64,000 bases of DNA from Candidatus Gastranaerophilales bacterium (GTDB lineage Bacteria; Cyanobacteriota; Vampirovibrionia; Gastranaerophilales; Gastranaerophilaceae): assembly GCA_944323935.1 (NCBI GenBank), contig CALUUJ010000003.1, positions 83,982-147,981 of the forward strand, in the 5' to 3' direction. The notes under the pieces are model-generated. The model was not told where the DNA came from. It searched no databases and worked only from the letters and a program-made list of their open reading frames with translations. A program made the position numbers and the translations under genes. Shown here in pieces: positions 43,437 to 53,422 of the stretch. Within the stretch, counting starts at the first letter, position 1, and every line of letters starts with the position of its first letter.

Positions 43437-44639
43437 TTATACAGAATACGACTGGAATAGAGGTAAATATAACGATAAAGCCAAGAAACATACAATTACC
43501 CCGATGAATATCAACAAAATAGGTTCAATTAATTTACCTAGTGTATCAATAATTAAATCTAGCTGTTGGTCAATATGTTGAACACTCTGTGTCATAAGTT
43601 CCCCTAAACGACCTGATTGTTCACCTGTCGATACCATAAACAATATCATTTTAGGAAATATATTTGCAGCTTTTAAAGATTCTGATAAATGTGATCCCGC
43701 TTGCATCTTTTTTATAGACACTTTGATTGCGTCTTGCATTACATAATTTGATAGAGTTGTCCTTGATAAATACAAACACTCGATAATTGGTATACCTGCA
43801 TCATATGCAATTTGTAATACAGTAAGAAAATTCGAAAAAGAAGCAGCTTTCATTAAATCCGATATTAACGGAATTTTTAAAACTATTTCATCTATTTTTC
43901 TTTTTGATGGTTCCCAACGTAACAAATACATCATTGAGCCAACAATCGCAGCAATACTTAAAGGAATTATTGCCCATTTATCTTTTAAAAATTCTCCTGA
44001 ATTTATACAAAACTGAGTAATGGCAGGTAATTGTTTACCCTGCTGGTCAAACATATCTTTAAAAGCAGGAAATACAAACATCAACATTACTAAAACAACT
44101 GCAATAGCAAGTAAAATAACAAAAATCGGATACGTTAATGCTGATATTACTTTACCTTTAATATCACCTTGTTTCTTTAATAATTCGATTAAACGTTCAA
44201 ATGTTTTATCAATTTCCCCTGAATCTTCGCCTGCTTTTGCAAGACCAATATATACTTGACCAAATAAATTAGGATATTTTGAAATTGTATCAGACAATGT
44301 ATAACCTGCAATAATTTGCTTCTTTATTTCTTGAGCAAGCATTCTTACTTGCCTTGAAGCAGCATCCTTTTCTATAAAAATTAAACTTTCTATAATTGGC
44401 AAACCAGCCTTGTTTAAAGTCAAAAATGTCTGAGTAAAATCAATTTTTTCTTTTAATGATAAAGACTGTAATGCACCTGTTTTTGCAGTTTGACTGTTTG
44501 AAGTAAATTCACGAAAAGAGATAAGTTTATATCCCATGTTTTTAACACGGACTCTTACTTCAACCTCTGACCTGGCATCAATTCTACCTTTTACTCTTTC
44601 GCCATTCCATTTTTCTGCTTCATATTCATATCTGGTCAT
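43437..44639 (-). CDS. Type II secretion / type IV pilus inner-membrane protein (GspF/PilC)
   Basis: 400 residues, the platform protein of the assembly machine. N-terminal YEYEAEKWNGERVKGRIDA opening, two GspF domains (about 70-190 and 270-395) with GLPIIESLIFIEKDAASRQVR and AGIPIIECLYLSRTTLSN, and three membrane helices (ILLAIAVVLVMLMFVFPAF, IIPLSIAAIVGSMMYLL, LLIFIGVIVCFLALSLYLPLF). It lies 13 bases after the ATPase gene. Confidence 0.92.
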   Translation of the reverse strand: MTRYEYEAEKWNGERVKGRIDARSEVEVRVRVKNMGYKLISFREFTSNSQTAKTGALQSLSLKEKIDFTQTFLTLNKAGLPIIESLIFIEKDAASRQVRMLAQEIKKQIIAGYTLSDTISKYPNLFGQVYIGLAKAGEDSGEIDKTFERLIELLKKQGDIKGKVISALTYPIFVILLAIAVVLVMLMFVFPAFKDMFDQQGKQLPAITQFCINSGEFLKDKWAIIPLSIAAIVGSMMYLLRWEPSKRKIDEIVLKIPLISDLMKAASFSNFLTVLQIAYDAGIPIIECLYLSRTTLSNYVMQDAIKVSIKKMQAGSHLSESLKAANIFPKMILFMVSTGEQSGRLGELMTQSVQHIDQQLDLIIDTLGKLIEPILLIFIGVIVCFLALSLYLPLFQSYSV

Positions 44640-44652
44640 AAGCGCTCACCCT

Positions 44653-46785
44653 CTAGTCTTTAACAGGTCCAAGTACACGAACAAACTCAGATATAGTTGT
44701 CCTACCCTCAATAATATGCTTCAAACATGCTTGATGTAAAGTATGCATACCTGCACCTACTGCAGCCTCTTCAATTTGAATATCATGCGCACCTTGTGCA
44801 ATTAAACGCTTAATTTCTTTTGTAATGGGCATAATTTCATAAACACCAATACGACCGGAATATCCTTCAAAATTACATTTATCACATCCACAGGGCTTAT
44901 AAATCGGAGTTTTCATAAATTCTTGAATTTCTTTTTCTCCACCTGCAATAACTAATTCTACCTCATCTCTTGTAGGAAAGTATTGCGTTCTGCAATGCGG
45001 ACATAAATTTCTTACTAAACGCTGTGCAATAATACCAACTAATGTTGAAGAAACTAAATAATCCTTAGCACCCATATCTATCAATCTTGTAATTGTAGAA
45101 GCTGCTGAGTTTGTATGTAAGGTAGATAAAACCAAGTGACCTGTTAATGCTGCTGAAATCGCCGTTTCCAATGTTTCTATATCACGAATTTCACCAACTA
45201 AGATAACATCAGGGTCCTGTCTTAATATAGCACGCATACATGATGCAAATGTTATTCCTGCTTTAGTATTTATTTGAGACTGGTTAATACCATCTATCCT
45301 AATTTCTATAGGGTCTTCAATTGTTGTTATATTTATTTTTTCATCATTTATCGCTTTTAATAATGTATATAATGTTGTTGTTTTACCTGAACCAGTCGGA
45401 CCTGTTGTAAGAATAATACCGTTTGGAACGCATTCCATTTTCTTAATTAATTCGGTATCCTCTTTTGATGCACCAACTATGACCATTTCATCTTTTGATG
45501 AGGCCATTGATACCGCAGGGGCCAAAATTCTTATAACCATCTTCTCTTGATCAGCTACAGGGAGTGTATTTATACGGAAGTCATAATCACGTTCTTTATA
45601 TGTAATTGAAAATGAACCGTCTTGTGGACGTCTGTGTTCGGCTATATTCATTTTGGAAATTACTTTTAAACGAGTTAATATTGCTGACTCTGTCTTGGGT
45701 GGAAGCCTTAATACTTCGCGTAAAATACCGTCTTTTCTATATCTAACAACATATCCTTCCAAACGAGGCTCAATATGAATATCACTCGCTTTCATATCAA
45801 TACCATCTGATATGATTTTATTTACAAATTTTACAACTATATTTGAATCATCTTTTAATTCTTTTTGGGCTTGCTCAAATAACGTCTCTTCTCTGTCAAA
45901 AGCTAATGCTTGTTTTTCTATTTTCTTGATTATTTTACTTGTCGCCTTTTTGTTTTCATTAAACAAATTCTGCGTACACATTGAAAACTCATAATGTGTA
46001 ATAATCAATATACTAGGTTTCAATCCCGTCAAGAAAATAATATCATTTATTACTTTCTTATCATTGGGATTTACCATACCAACTACTAAAACTTTGTCAT
46101 CATAACTAATAGGAAGAACTTTATTCATTTTAATAAAGTCTTCAGGTAACATTGACAAAACAGAATCCGGTATTTTCAGCTGTTCTGCTGTTACAGCTTC
46201 ATATCCTTGCTGAGCAGTTAAAGCCTTTTTTAGTTCTTCTAATGTAATAACACCCTGCTGAACTAAAATAGTACCTAACGGAATATGTGTTCTTTTAGCT
46301 TCTACTAATGCATTGAAAATCTGTTCATTAGTAACGAGCCCCATCTGTATAAGAACTTCACCAATCTTTTTGGAAAAATACTTTTCGTCAGAATGATGTT
46401 CCCCAACATCAACAACTGTTTCATCCTCTATAATATCATCATTATCATAGTGTAACTGTATCTCACTTGAGGAAGATGTATCAACATTATTTTCTTCAGT
46501 TTCTGGTTGTTCAACATGTATACTTCCCATTACGAAACTAAATAGAACTGAAAAATCAGAATCGCTTATACTTTTTATATTAACTTTATCCGTAGCTAAG
46601 ACTTTATATACCACGGACAAGATATCACTCTGAGATGATGTTGATTTTGCAAATACATAAACAGTACCCTTTGAGATACATACAGGTATGTAAAATTTTG
46701 TTTGCATATCTTTAATATCAAATTTTGATATTAAAGAAAAATCAATTATAGGTTTTATTTTATCTAAAATTGGGCTCACCATCAT
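44653..46785 (-). CDS. Type II secretion / type IV pilus assembly ATPase (GspE/PilB)
   Basis: A 710-residue hexameric ATPase powering pilin polymerisation. Residues about 135-195 form an MshEN/T2SSE-N domain with two related motifs (KIGEVLIQMGLVTNEQIF and PLGTILVQQGVITLEEL). The first-position Arg used for cyclic-di-GMP binding in known MshEN domains is Lys or Pro here. Walker A is GPTGSGKT (462-469). Asp box GEIRDIETLETA, His box and C-terminal zinc cysteines (LCPHCR, CGCDKC) are present. The first ~130 residues are an extra acidic region. Confidence 0.93.
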   Translation of the reverse strand: MMVSPILDKIKPIIDFSLISKFDIKDMQTKFYIPVCISKGTVYVFAKSTSSQSDILSVVYKVLATDKVNIKSISDSDFSVLFSFVMGSIHVEQPETEENNVDTSSSSEIQLHYDNDDIIEDETVVDVGEHHSDEKYFSKKIGEVLIQMGLVTNEQIFNALVEAKRTHIPLGTILVQQGVITLEELKKALTAQQGYEAVTAEQLKIPDSVLSMLPEDFIKMNKVLPISYDDKVLVVGMVNPNDKKVINDIIFLTGLKPSILIITHYEFSMCTQNLFNENKKATSKIIKKIEKQALAFDREETLFEQAQKELKDDSNIVVKFVNKIISDGIDMKASDIHIEPRLEGYVVRYRKDGILREVLRLPPKTESAILTRLKVISKMNIAEHRRPQDGSFSITYKERDYDFRINTLPVADQEKMVIRILAPAVSMASSKDEMVIVGASKEDTELIKKMECVPNGIILTTGPTGSGKTTTLYTLLKAINDEKINITTIEDPIEIRIDGINQSQINTKAGITFASCMRAILRQDPDVILVGEIRDIETLETAISAALTGHLVLSTLHTNSAASTITRLIDMGAKDYLVSSTLVGIIAQRLVRNLCPHCRTQYFPTRDEVELVIAGGEKEIQEFMKTPIYKPCGCDKCNFEGYSGRIGVYEIMPITKEIKRLIAQGAHDIQIEEAAVGAGMHTLHQACLKHIIEGRTTISEFVRVLGPVKD

Positions 46786-46793
46786 TTTTGTTC

Positions 46794-48566
46794 CTAAAGT
46801 TCAACTACATCCTCAGTATCTTTTATAATTCTGGGAGTAATCATAAACAATAACTCTTCTTTCTTCATTTCTTTTTTTTGATTTCTAAAGAAAAATCCTA
46901 TAACTGGAATGTCACCTAATATTGGTATTTTGCTTACCTCATTATGTTCTGATTCCTGGATCATACCACCTAAAAGTAAAGTTTCTTCATCTTTGATTCT
47001 TATACCTTTTAGATCTAAATTATGTCTCTGAAGAAGTGTTGCCGCTGTATAAGGAACACCACCGTATGTATCAACAACAGGCATATATTCTGATGAATAA
47101 TCCGGTTTTATATCTAATGATACATATCCGTCCGGACTGATAAATGGAAGCACTTCTATCTTAATACCGTTATCTTCACCTATTTCAAATGTTTTTTGAA
47201 CTGAAGCATTACCTGTATTACCAGCAACAAAACTATTCAAAATCTGAACTGTAGTTGATTCTATATAGTCCTGAGTCAAATCAATAACTGATTTTTTTCC
47301 ATTAGTAATAACAATTTTAGGATTTGCTAACATTCTTGCTTTTTGATTTGTTATCAAATATGAAATCTTTTGTGTTAAAGAATGCACATCTGCGCCTGTA
47401 CTTGGACCATGCCAAGCATATGCATTTGTACCAAATCCATTACCGTCAAAAGACATGGTCAAGTGCTTTCCTTGATACATCCAAGTATTTTGAAAATCTT
47501 TTGTACCTTCTTCATTTAAAGCAATAATTGAAATTTCCAAATATGCTTGAGGTTGTTTTCTATCATTTTCAAGAATAAAATCATTAACCATTTGAATTTG
47601 TTGTTCACTGCCACCCATCATAGTAAGAGTACCAAGTTCAGGTTGAACATACAACGTCATAGTCGGCTTTGCTTGATAAGAAGAAATATTTCCTGTAGAA
47701 ACGCCACTTGTTAATACACAAGCAACCGTACCACCTCCAATTGCCCCTTCTGGAGCAGGATTGGCAGCCGATTGTGTCTTTAATGTTGCATTTAATTTAG
47801 CGTTATACGCTCCACCAGAATTAGCCAGATTCCCTTCAAATGGCAATTGAAAAAGCGTTTGGCATATCATCTTTGCCATTTCAAAAGGTGTTGTATGGTT
47901 CACTCTATATGTTGTCATAACAGGTTTTTTATCAAACCTGTCTACTATTTTTTTAGCCATCTGATAATCATTTTCTGTACCAAAAATTAATAATTCATTT
48001 TTATCAGCATTCGTTGAAACAATTGGACCATATGATAGTCCGGGAGTATTCATACCAAATATATTAGTATTTAAAAAATGAGCCAAATATGCCGCATCTG
48101 TATACTTTACCGGTAATATATTAATATTATCTTTTGTCAAATTTAAAGTTTCCGCTTTCGATGTTGAAACAACCAACATTGTTTTATCTTTTATTACGTA
48201 TGTCAAATCAGACATTTTCATAACCATTTTAAAAGCATCTTCTAGTTTTACATCAACTAAATCTAAGGTTACAGTCCCTGTTGCAGATTGATGAAATACA
48301 ATGTTTAATCCTGCTTTATCCGCAAACATTCTTAAAACTTGCTGGACATCAGTATTTCTCAAACTTAAATTTATTAGCTGTCCATTATCATTAAAATGAA
48401 CATTACCTGACAAATTAATCTTATTTGGGGTATTATACTCTGTCCGGACAGCCGGCTGTCCCATATCATACACAAGAGGAGCAGCTACTGCAACATTATA
48501 AGCAAGCACTGACACACACCCTGTAACAATCAAAAGTTTTGATATGTTTTTTAACTTTCTTTCCAT
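46794..48566 (-). CDS. Secretin (PilQ/GspD-type outer-membrane channel)
   Basis: 590 residues with a signal peptide (LLIVTGCVSVLAYNVAVAA). An STN/N0 domain (NTDVQQVLRMFADKAGLNIVF) and N1-like regions (ILPVKYTDAAYLAHFLN) are followed by the secretin core: ANPKIVITNGKKSVIDL, IKIEVLPFISPDGYVSLDI and the terminal EETLLLGGMIQESEHN...PILGDIPVIGFFFRNQ. It forms the outer-membrane pore, so the cell is diderm. It starts 11 bases after the upstream GspC/PilP-like gene. Confidence 0.93.
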   Translation of the reverse strand: MERKLKNISKLLIVTGCVSVLAYNVAVAAPLVYDMGQPAVRTEYNTPNKINLSGNVHFNDNGQLINLSLRNTDVQQVLRMFADKAGLNIVFHQSATGTVTLDLVDVKLEDAFKMVMKMSDLTYVIKDKTMLVVSTSKAETLNLTKDNINILPVKYTDAAYLAHFLNTNIFGMNTPGLSYGPIVSTNADKNELLIFGTENDYQMAKKIVDRFDKKPVMTTYRVNHTTPFEMAKMICQTLFQLPFEGNLANSGGAYNAKLNATLKTQSAANPAPEGAIGGGTVACVLTSGVSTGNISSYQAKPTMTLYVQPELGTLTMMGGSEQQIQMVNDFILENDRKQPQAYLEISIIALNEEGTKDFQNTWMYQGKHLTMSFDGNGFGTNAYAWHGPSTGADVHSLTQKISYLITNQKARMLANPKIVITNGKKSVIDLTQDYIESTTVQILNSFVAGNTGNASVQKTFEIGEDNGIKIEVLPFISPDGYVSLDIKPDYSSEYMPVVDTYGGVPYTAATLLQRHNLDLKGIRIKDEETLLLGGMIQESEHNEVSKIPILGDIPVIGFFFRNQKKEMKKEELLFMITPRIIKDTEDVVEL

Positions 48567-48577
48567 AATATATGTTC

Positions 48578-49594
48578 CTACTCCTCTAATTTTTCCTGAT
48601 CTCTATATCTTCCTGCAAACTTTTTCTCAAGATTTGCAACAGCAGGTTGTTTTTCTAAGCTGCCACGGGTAAATAACTCACCAACAGCTGCTACATAACT
48701 ATTATTTTTATAACTTATTTGCACTTTATCCCTTGTTATACCATCTATCTTATAACCGGATATTGTATCTCCGATTTTAACAAATTGATCCATTCCATTT
48801 AAATTTATTATTGCTGAAGGACTTTCATTATCATATAAAATGCCTGATATTTGCGTTTGTAACAATTTTGTAAGATTTTCATCAGGAACAGAAGTAACCG
48901 GTGGTTCTATTATTTCAAACTGAGTATTATTAATCGTTTCATACGCTTGGTCTTCTGATTTTTCTATTATTGGCGGTTTAAACGGATTTAACCTTGAAGC
49001 TTTGTTATAAACAACCATGATTGAATTATTATCTTCGTTTGAATTTAAATTTGAATTATTTTGAGCTTCAAAAAGATCTGTTTCCGATACACTTTCAGTT
49101 TGAGGGGTATCCGTAACTGTTGCGACTTGAGCATTTTCACCCTCACCAGTTACAACATTCGTTTCTCCATTCTCATTAAAATTAACACTCATCATATCTG
49201 TATTTTCACCACCCGCATCACTAAAGAAGGAGTTTGCCAAATCATCAGTATTTTGAGCCTGTGTCGTATTTTCTGAACTGGTTGATTGTTCTATATTAAT
49301 ACTACTATCCTGCCTATTATCGCTTATTTGACCATTACCCATAAACTTAGGAAATGCTATAAAAGCACCTGTTCCCAATAATAAAATAAGTATTATTATC
49401 ATTGGAATAGGGTTACTTTTGCCCTTTGATGGTTCTTCTTCATCCTCATCTTCATATTCTTCATATTCTTGATTATCAAGTTGTTCAGAATAGCCTACTC
49501 CCATTTCTGGAACATCATCATTTTCATATGAACCTGTTGTCCCCTCTTCATCAGAGTATTCTATATCTTCCCATTGATTTTCTTTATCTACCAT
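48578..49594 (-). CDS. GspC/PilP-like bitopic secretion protein
   Basis: 338 residues from ATG 49594 (GAAGAG 8 bases upstream; a GTG three codons earlier is possible). A very acidic cytoplasmic head (EYEEYEDEDEEEPSKGK) is followed by one membrane helix (IPMIIILILLLGTGAFIAF), a long Asn/Ser/Thr/Glu-rich linker and a C-terminal HR/PilP-like domain (SGILYDNESPSAIINL, VKIGDTISGYKIDGI, VQISYKNNSYVAAVG). Such domains dock onto the secretin N0. First gene of the operon. Confidence 0.75.
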   Translation of the reverse strand: MVDKENQWEDIEYSDEEGTTGSYENDDVPEMGVGYSEQLDNQEYEEYEDEDEEEPSKGKSNPIPMIIILILLLGTGAFIAFPKFMGNGQISDNRQDSSINIEQSTSSENTTQAQNTDDLANSFFSDAGGENTDMMSVNFNENGETNVVTGEGENAQVATVTDTPQTESVSETDLFEAQNNSNLNSNEDNNSIMVVYNKASRLNPFKPPIIEKSEDQAYETINNTQFEIIEPPVTSVPDENLTKLLQTQISGILYDNESPSAIINLNGMDQFVKIGDTISGYKIDGITRDKVQISYKNNSYVAAVGELFTRGSLEKQPAVANLEKKFAGRYRDQEKLEE

Positions 49595-49782
49595 ATCTCT
49601 CACTCTTCATTACGGATAAGCTTCTTTTTATATTTTACACGTATTAATAAAAATGGGCAAATCAAATTTTGAAATATATTCTAATTATTCTATAATTATA
49701 GTCACAGTAATAGTTTATGTCTTTTTAAAAAGATTTTCGTCAATCATTTGCATGAATTTTTGTAAACAATATTATAAAAAAT

Positions 49783-49854
49783 AGGCGGCACCCAGATTCG
49801 AACTGGGGGATAAAAGCTTTGCAGGCTTCTGCCTTACCACTTGGCCATGCCGCC
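49783..49854 (-). tRNA. tRNA-Cys (anticodon GCA)
   Basis: Acceptor GGCGGCA/TGCCGCC, anticodon loop CTGCAAA within AGAAGC/GCTTTT, T-arm CAGTTCGAATCTG. CCA is not encoded. It follows tRNA-Gly after 17 bases. Confidence 0.94.
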
Positions 49855-49871
49855 ACATAAAAAAATAAGAT

Positions 49872-49944
49872 AGCGGAAGACGGGACTCGGACCCGCGACA
49901 TTCTGCTTGGAAGGCAGACGCTCTACCAACTGAGCTACTTCCGC
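49872..49944 (-). tRNA. tRNA-Gly (anticodon TCC)
   Basis: Acceptor GCGGAAG/CTTCCGC, anticodon arm TCTGC-CTTCCAA-GCAGA, T-arm GGGTCCGAGTCCC. CCA is not encoded. First of a two-tRNA unit with tRNA-Cys. Confidence 0.96.
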
Positions 49945-50020
49945 ATTTTAGAAGTTATCGCTTCTTCAAATATATACTACATGAAAAGTTTTTATTTCGC
50001 AACATATATTTTTATATCTG

Positions 50021-50563
50021 TCAAATTACTGATTTTACTGCCAAGTAAAAGAGAAGTATTGCACCTACGATACTAATATTTTTTTCTGAAATACTTTTCA
50101 GTGTAACAGCAACATAAAACCCAACAAATGATAAAATAAACGTTACTAAGCCAATAATAATCGATGGCAATATAATCGAAATATTTAAAAGTTTAATTGA
50201 AACACCAGCACCAAAAGCATCAATACTTGTCGCTATAGCAAGGGAAAACATACAAGTTGGAGAAATACATGCTACTTGTTTTTTGCCTGAATTTGAAAAA
50301 GCTTCTTTTAAAAACTTAATACTTAACACTATAAATACAACAAAAACTATCCATTTTGAATATTTTTCTATGTATGAATATATAAAGTCTGTAAACTTCC
50401 AACCTAAAATTGGCATTAAAAACTGAAAAAATCCAAAAGATGAAGTCAAAAACAGAGCATTTTTAAATCTTTTTTCCAATATAACTGTTCCATAAGAAAA
50501 ACTCACTATTAGCGCGTCTAATGCTAATGCTAATGACAAAATTAAAATTTCATATATACTCAT
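50021..50563 (-). CDS. mntP: Manganese efflux pump MntP
   Basis: A 180-residue six-helix membrane protein. Both halves carry the conserved acidic motif: SLALALDALIVSFSYG in helix 1 and ATSIDAFGAGVSIKL in helix 4, as in MntP (DUF204) exporters. It probably exports Mn2+. No mntR or yybP-ykoY riboswitch is apparent: only about 20 bases separate it from the rpsP terminator, so expression may depend on read-through or a promoter within that gap. Confidence 0.9.
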   Translation of the reverse strand: MSIYEILILSLALALDALIVSFSYGTVILEKRFKNALFLTSSFGFFQFLMPILGWKFTDFIYSYIEKYSKWIVFVVFIVLSIKFLKEAFSNSGKKQVACISPTCMFSLAIATSIDAFGAGVSIKLLNISIILPSIIIGLVTFILSFVGFYVAVTLKSISEKNISIVGAILLFYLAVKSVI

Positions 50564-50586
50564 ATATTATTTATAACATAAAAAAA

Positions 50587-50606
50587 ACCGCTTTATTAAA
50601 AGCGGT
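50587..50606 (-). terminator. Rho-independent terminator after rpsP
   Basis: Arms ACCGCTTT / AAAGCGGT; on the minus strand followed by eight T residues. Confidence 0.88.
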
Positions 50607-50634
50607 AAATAAGTGTTCTCTTTCCCTGTAAAAC

Positions 50635-50979
50635 TTATACTGAAGCATTTTCAGAAGCTGCAACAGCTGCTTCTTGTTCTGCTTTCAACTTTGCTTGTGC
50701 TTTTTTTGATAATTTTTCTGTTTCTTTTTTAACGTAATTCAACTTACCTTCATCTGTACAATTATCAATTAAGAACTTTACTGTCTGAGTTGGTTGAGCA
50801 CCTTTTTTTATCCAGTCCAGCGCTGAATTCTTGTCTAACTGCATTTCTTTTGTTTTAGGATTATAAAAACCTAATTGTTGAATAGGTGCAGCCTCTCTCT
50901 TTGTAGTAGAATTCAAAACAACTATTCTGAAAACAGGGTTCTTCTTATATCCTAATCTTTTTAATCTAATTTTAACCAT
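50635..50979 (-). CDS. rpsP: 30S ribosomal protein S16
   Basis: 114 residues. MVKIRLKRLGYKKNPVFRIVV and RDG-type region KREAAPIQQLGFYNP are the S16 signature. GGAGAG precedes the ATG. The C-terminus carries an alanine/glutamate-rich tail. It stands alone with its own terminator and is not joined to rimM or trmD as in many bacteria. The 250-base region upstream (50980-51229) holds no gene and, apart from the rightward kdsC promoter, no structured element I could identify. Confidence 0.96.
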   Translation of the reverse strand: MVKIRLKRLGYKKNPVFRIVVLNSTTKREAAPIQQLGFYNPKTKEMQLDKNSALDWIKKGAQPTQTVKFLIDNCTDEGKLNYVKKETEKLSKKAQAKLKAEQEAAVAASENASV

Positions 50980-51190
50980 TTGGTCGTACTCTCCATTTTA
51001 TATTACTGCTATTAACATTCTATAGAAGCTAAATATTAATTGCATTCAGCCCCTCTGCAGCCGTTGAACCAACAATTTTAAAAGAGGATTATTGTCAAGT
51101 TCATATTTATCAAAACATAAGCAAAATAAATAATCAAGTGATTTTTTTATATTTTTGTAACTTTACTTAAAGAAATAAAAAATGTTCATG

Positions 51191-51199
51191 TGGTATAAT
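51191..51199 (+). promoter_or_regulatory. Extended -10 promoter for the kdsC-TPR-lysC operon
   Basis: TGG-TATAAT (51191-51199), an extended -10, about 30 bases before the kdsC ATG; no good -35 at the usual distance. Confidence 0.5.
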
Positions 51200-51229
51200 T
51201 TCTATGTCTAATACAGGTATTGATTTATA

Positions 51230-51712
51230 ATGAACAAATTAAAGTCAAATAAAGATAACATAAAATTGTTCGTTTGTGATTTTGACGGCATATTCACAGA
51301 TGGGAAGCTTACTGTGTATTCAGATGGGAGAACCTCGAAAGTTATTGATTACAAAGATATAATGGCGATTGCAAATTTATTAAAAAGGAATATAAAATTT
51401 GCAATTATCTCCGGTGAAAAATCTGCTGCAATAGATATTTTAAAAGAAAAATTCCCATTAATTGAAACATTCCAAAATGAAAGAAATAAAATTAAAATTT
51501 TAAAGAGTTTACTCGAGAGACACAATTTAAAAGCAGAAAATACTCTATATATGGGTGATGATATAAATGATATAGAGTGTTTAAACTATGTTTCTTTTCC
51601 TGTTACTGTTAAAAATGCACACATACAGGTAAAGAGCTTGGAAAATATTTTTGTAACTACAAATAAAGGTGGGCAAGGTGCTGTCAGAGAGGTTGTTGAT
51701 TCTATATCATGA
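51230..51712 (+). CDS. kdsC: KdsC-type HAD phosphatase (KDO-8-phosphate phosphatase)
   Basis: 160 residues, a capless HAD enzyme. Motif I FVCDFDGIFTDG (D17, D19), motif II ISGEKS, motif III lysine in KIKILKSLL and motif IV MGDDINDIECL all match KdsC, which makes free KDO for LPS. Related NeuNAc-type or NulO phosphatases share these motifs, so the exact sugar is not certain. It overlaps the next TPR gene by 4 bases. Its presence supports a diderm envelope. Confidence 0.82.
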   Translation: MNKLKSNKDNIKLFVCDFDGIFTDGKLTVYSDGRTSKVIDYKDIMAIANLLKRNIKFAIISGEKSAAIDILKEKFPLIETFQNERNKIKILKSLLERHNLKAENTLYMGDDINDIECLNYVSFPVTVKNAHIQVKSLENIFVTTNKGGQGAVREVVDSIS

Positions 51713-53409
51713 AGAAATTTTTTCAACAAATATATAAAAAAATACTAAAATTCGATGAATATACTAACCAATATTTAAAAATTAGCAATAACATTGAAAT
51801 ACCATCTTTAGCGTATACTAATTGGGGAATACATTTAGCACATTTAAAAGACTTTAATAACGCCATTGAAAAACTTGAAACAGCAATGTTAATGTCAAAT
51901 CAAAGTCCAAAACCTTGTATAAGTTTAGGAATAATATATGCAAAACTAAAAGAATACGAAAAAGCAGAAAATGTACTTAAAGAGGCAATAAGAAGAGATT
52001 CCCAAAACGCATATTCATATTCTGTGCTAAGCAGTATATATATAGCAAAAGATCGATTTGAAGAAGCTGAAGATACAATAAAAAAAGCATTAAGATTATC
52101 ACCTTCCGATGCTGAAATATATTTAAATTATGGTATTTTATGTGCAAAACTTCAGAAAAAAAATAAAGCTATTGAAATGCTAAAAAAATCAAAACTTCTT
52201 AATCCTACTAATTCTCACACATATTTTGTTCTTGGGGTAATGTTATTTGAGACAGATAAAATAAATGAAGCATTTGCCGAGTTTAAACAACTTGAAGATT
52301 TGAATCCTAAATACAAAAATTTAAATTATTATTTAGCGCTTTGCTACAAAAAAGAAAAAAATCATATGGCAGTACTTGAATATGCACAAAGAGCTTTAAA
52401 TGAGGATTTTTTAAACCCTTCAATATACATATTGCTAGCCCAAACCTACATAAATCTTAACAAAAAAGATGATGCTCTATTGATATATCAAAAAGGAGCA
52501 GATAAAGGCATTAATGATTTTGAATTTTATTTATCTTGGGGAATTTCTTTACTTAGAATGAATAATATTGATATTGCAAAAGAAAAAATATATAAATCTT
52601 TGGAAATAAAAGAAAATAACTCCATTGCTCTATACAGATTAGGTTGCTGTTTCTACAAAGAAAAGAATTTAGATAAGGCAGAAGAACTATTTAAAAAAGC
52701 AATTGACTCTGATTTTTCAAATTCAAATGCTATTGCAGATCTTGGAATAATATATTATGAAAAAAAAGAATATAACAATGCAATTCAAACTTTTTTCAGA
52801 GCAATTGATATATCAAGCGAAAAAGCATATTTATATTTTTATATAGCAAATTGTTACTATAAACTAAATCGATTGAAAAAAAGTATTGATTACTACGAGA
52901 AAACTATAGAATACTACCCTTTACATTTAGAAGCCTTCATTAATTGCAGCGTATGCTTTCTAGATATGAATAATAATAAAGAAGCGCTTAGAAAAATACG
53001 AAATGCTTATCAAATTAATAGAAATTCAGAAAAAGTTAATCTCATATATGCATTAGTTGATTTAAGACTGGGAATATACAGTGATGCAATTGAAAAATTA
53101 GAATTATTATTGAGCAAAAATCCAAACTGTAAAGAAGCAAAATTAATAAAAGCACATACATTAATAAATTTAAAAAAACCACAAGAAGCACTGAATATAA
53201 TACTTTCGTTTGACGATGAAACAAAAGATTCTGCAATATGCATATATCTATCTCATTCAGCATACAAAATACTTGTAGAAGAAACTCCATCGAACTATAA
53301 TAAAAACATGCTTAATTTCTATTCAGATAAAATGAAAAATATTAATTTTGATTTTAATAAAAATGAAATTAGCGTATATTTAGGAAAGACACTGAACATT
53401 AATAAATAA
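51709..53409 (+). CDS. Large TPR-repeat protein
   Basis: 566 residues made almost wholly of tetratricopeptide repeats (about 14), for example LKEYEKAENVLKEAIRRD, KDRFEEAEDTIKKALRLSPSD and KEYNNAIQTFFRAIDISSE. No signal peptide or membrane helix. Soluble scaffold. Coupled to kdsC by a 4-base overlap and followed 13 bases later by lysC. Confidence 0.9.
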   Translation: MKKFFQQIYKKILKFDEYTNQYLKISNNIEIPSLAYTNWGIHLAHLKDFNNAIEKLETAMLMSNQSPKPCISLGIIYAKLKEYEKAENVLKEAIRRDSQNAYSYSVLSSIYIAKDRFEEAEDTIKKALRLSPSDAEIYLNYGILCAKLQKKNKAIEMLKKSKLLNPTNSHTYFVLGVMLFETDKINEAFAEFKQLEDLNPKYKNLNYYLALCYKKEKNHMAVLEYAQRALNEDFLNPSIYILLAQTYINLNKKDDALLIYQKGADKGINDFEFYLSWGISLLRMNNIDIAKEKIYKSLEIKENNSIALYRLGCCFYKEKNLDKAEELFKKAIDSDFSNSNAIADLGIIYYEKKEYNNAIQTFFRAIDISSEKAYLYFYIANCYYKLNRLKKSIDYYEKTIEYYPLHLEAFINCSVCFLDMNNNKEALRKIRNAYQINRNSEKVNLIYALVDLRLGIYSDAIEKLELLLSKNPNCKEAKLIKAHTLINLKKPQEALNIILSFDDETKDSAICIYLSHSAYKILVEETPSNYNKNMLNFYSDKMKNINFDFNKNEISVYLGKTLNINK

Positions 53410-53422
53410 AGGATAGGACAAA

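Noticed and set aside
50980..51229. Possible structured leader or riboswitch upstream of rpsP
   Set aside because: A TTGACA-like box and a short GC-rich patch exist, but no -10 at proper spacing and no convincing fold could be drawn.
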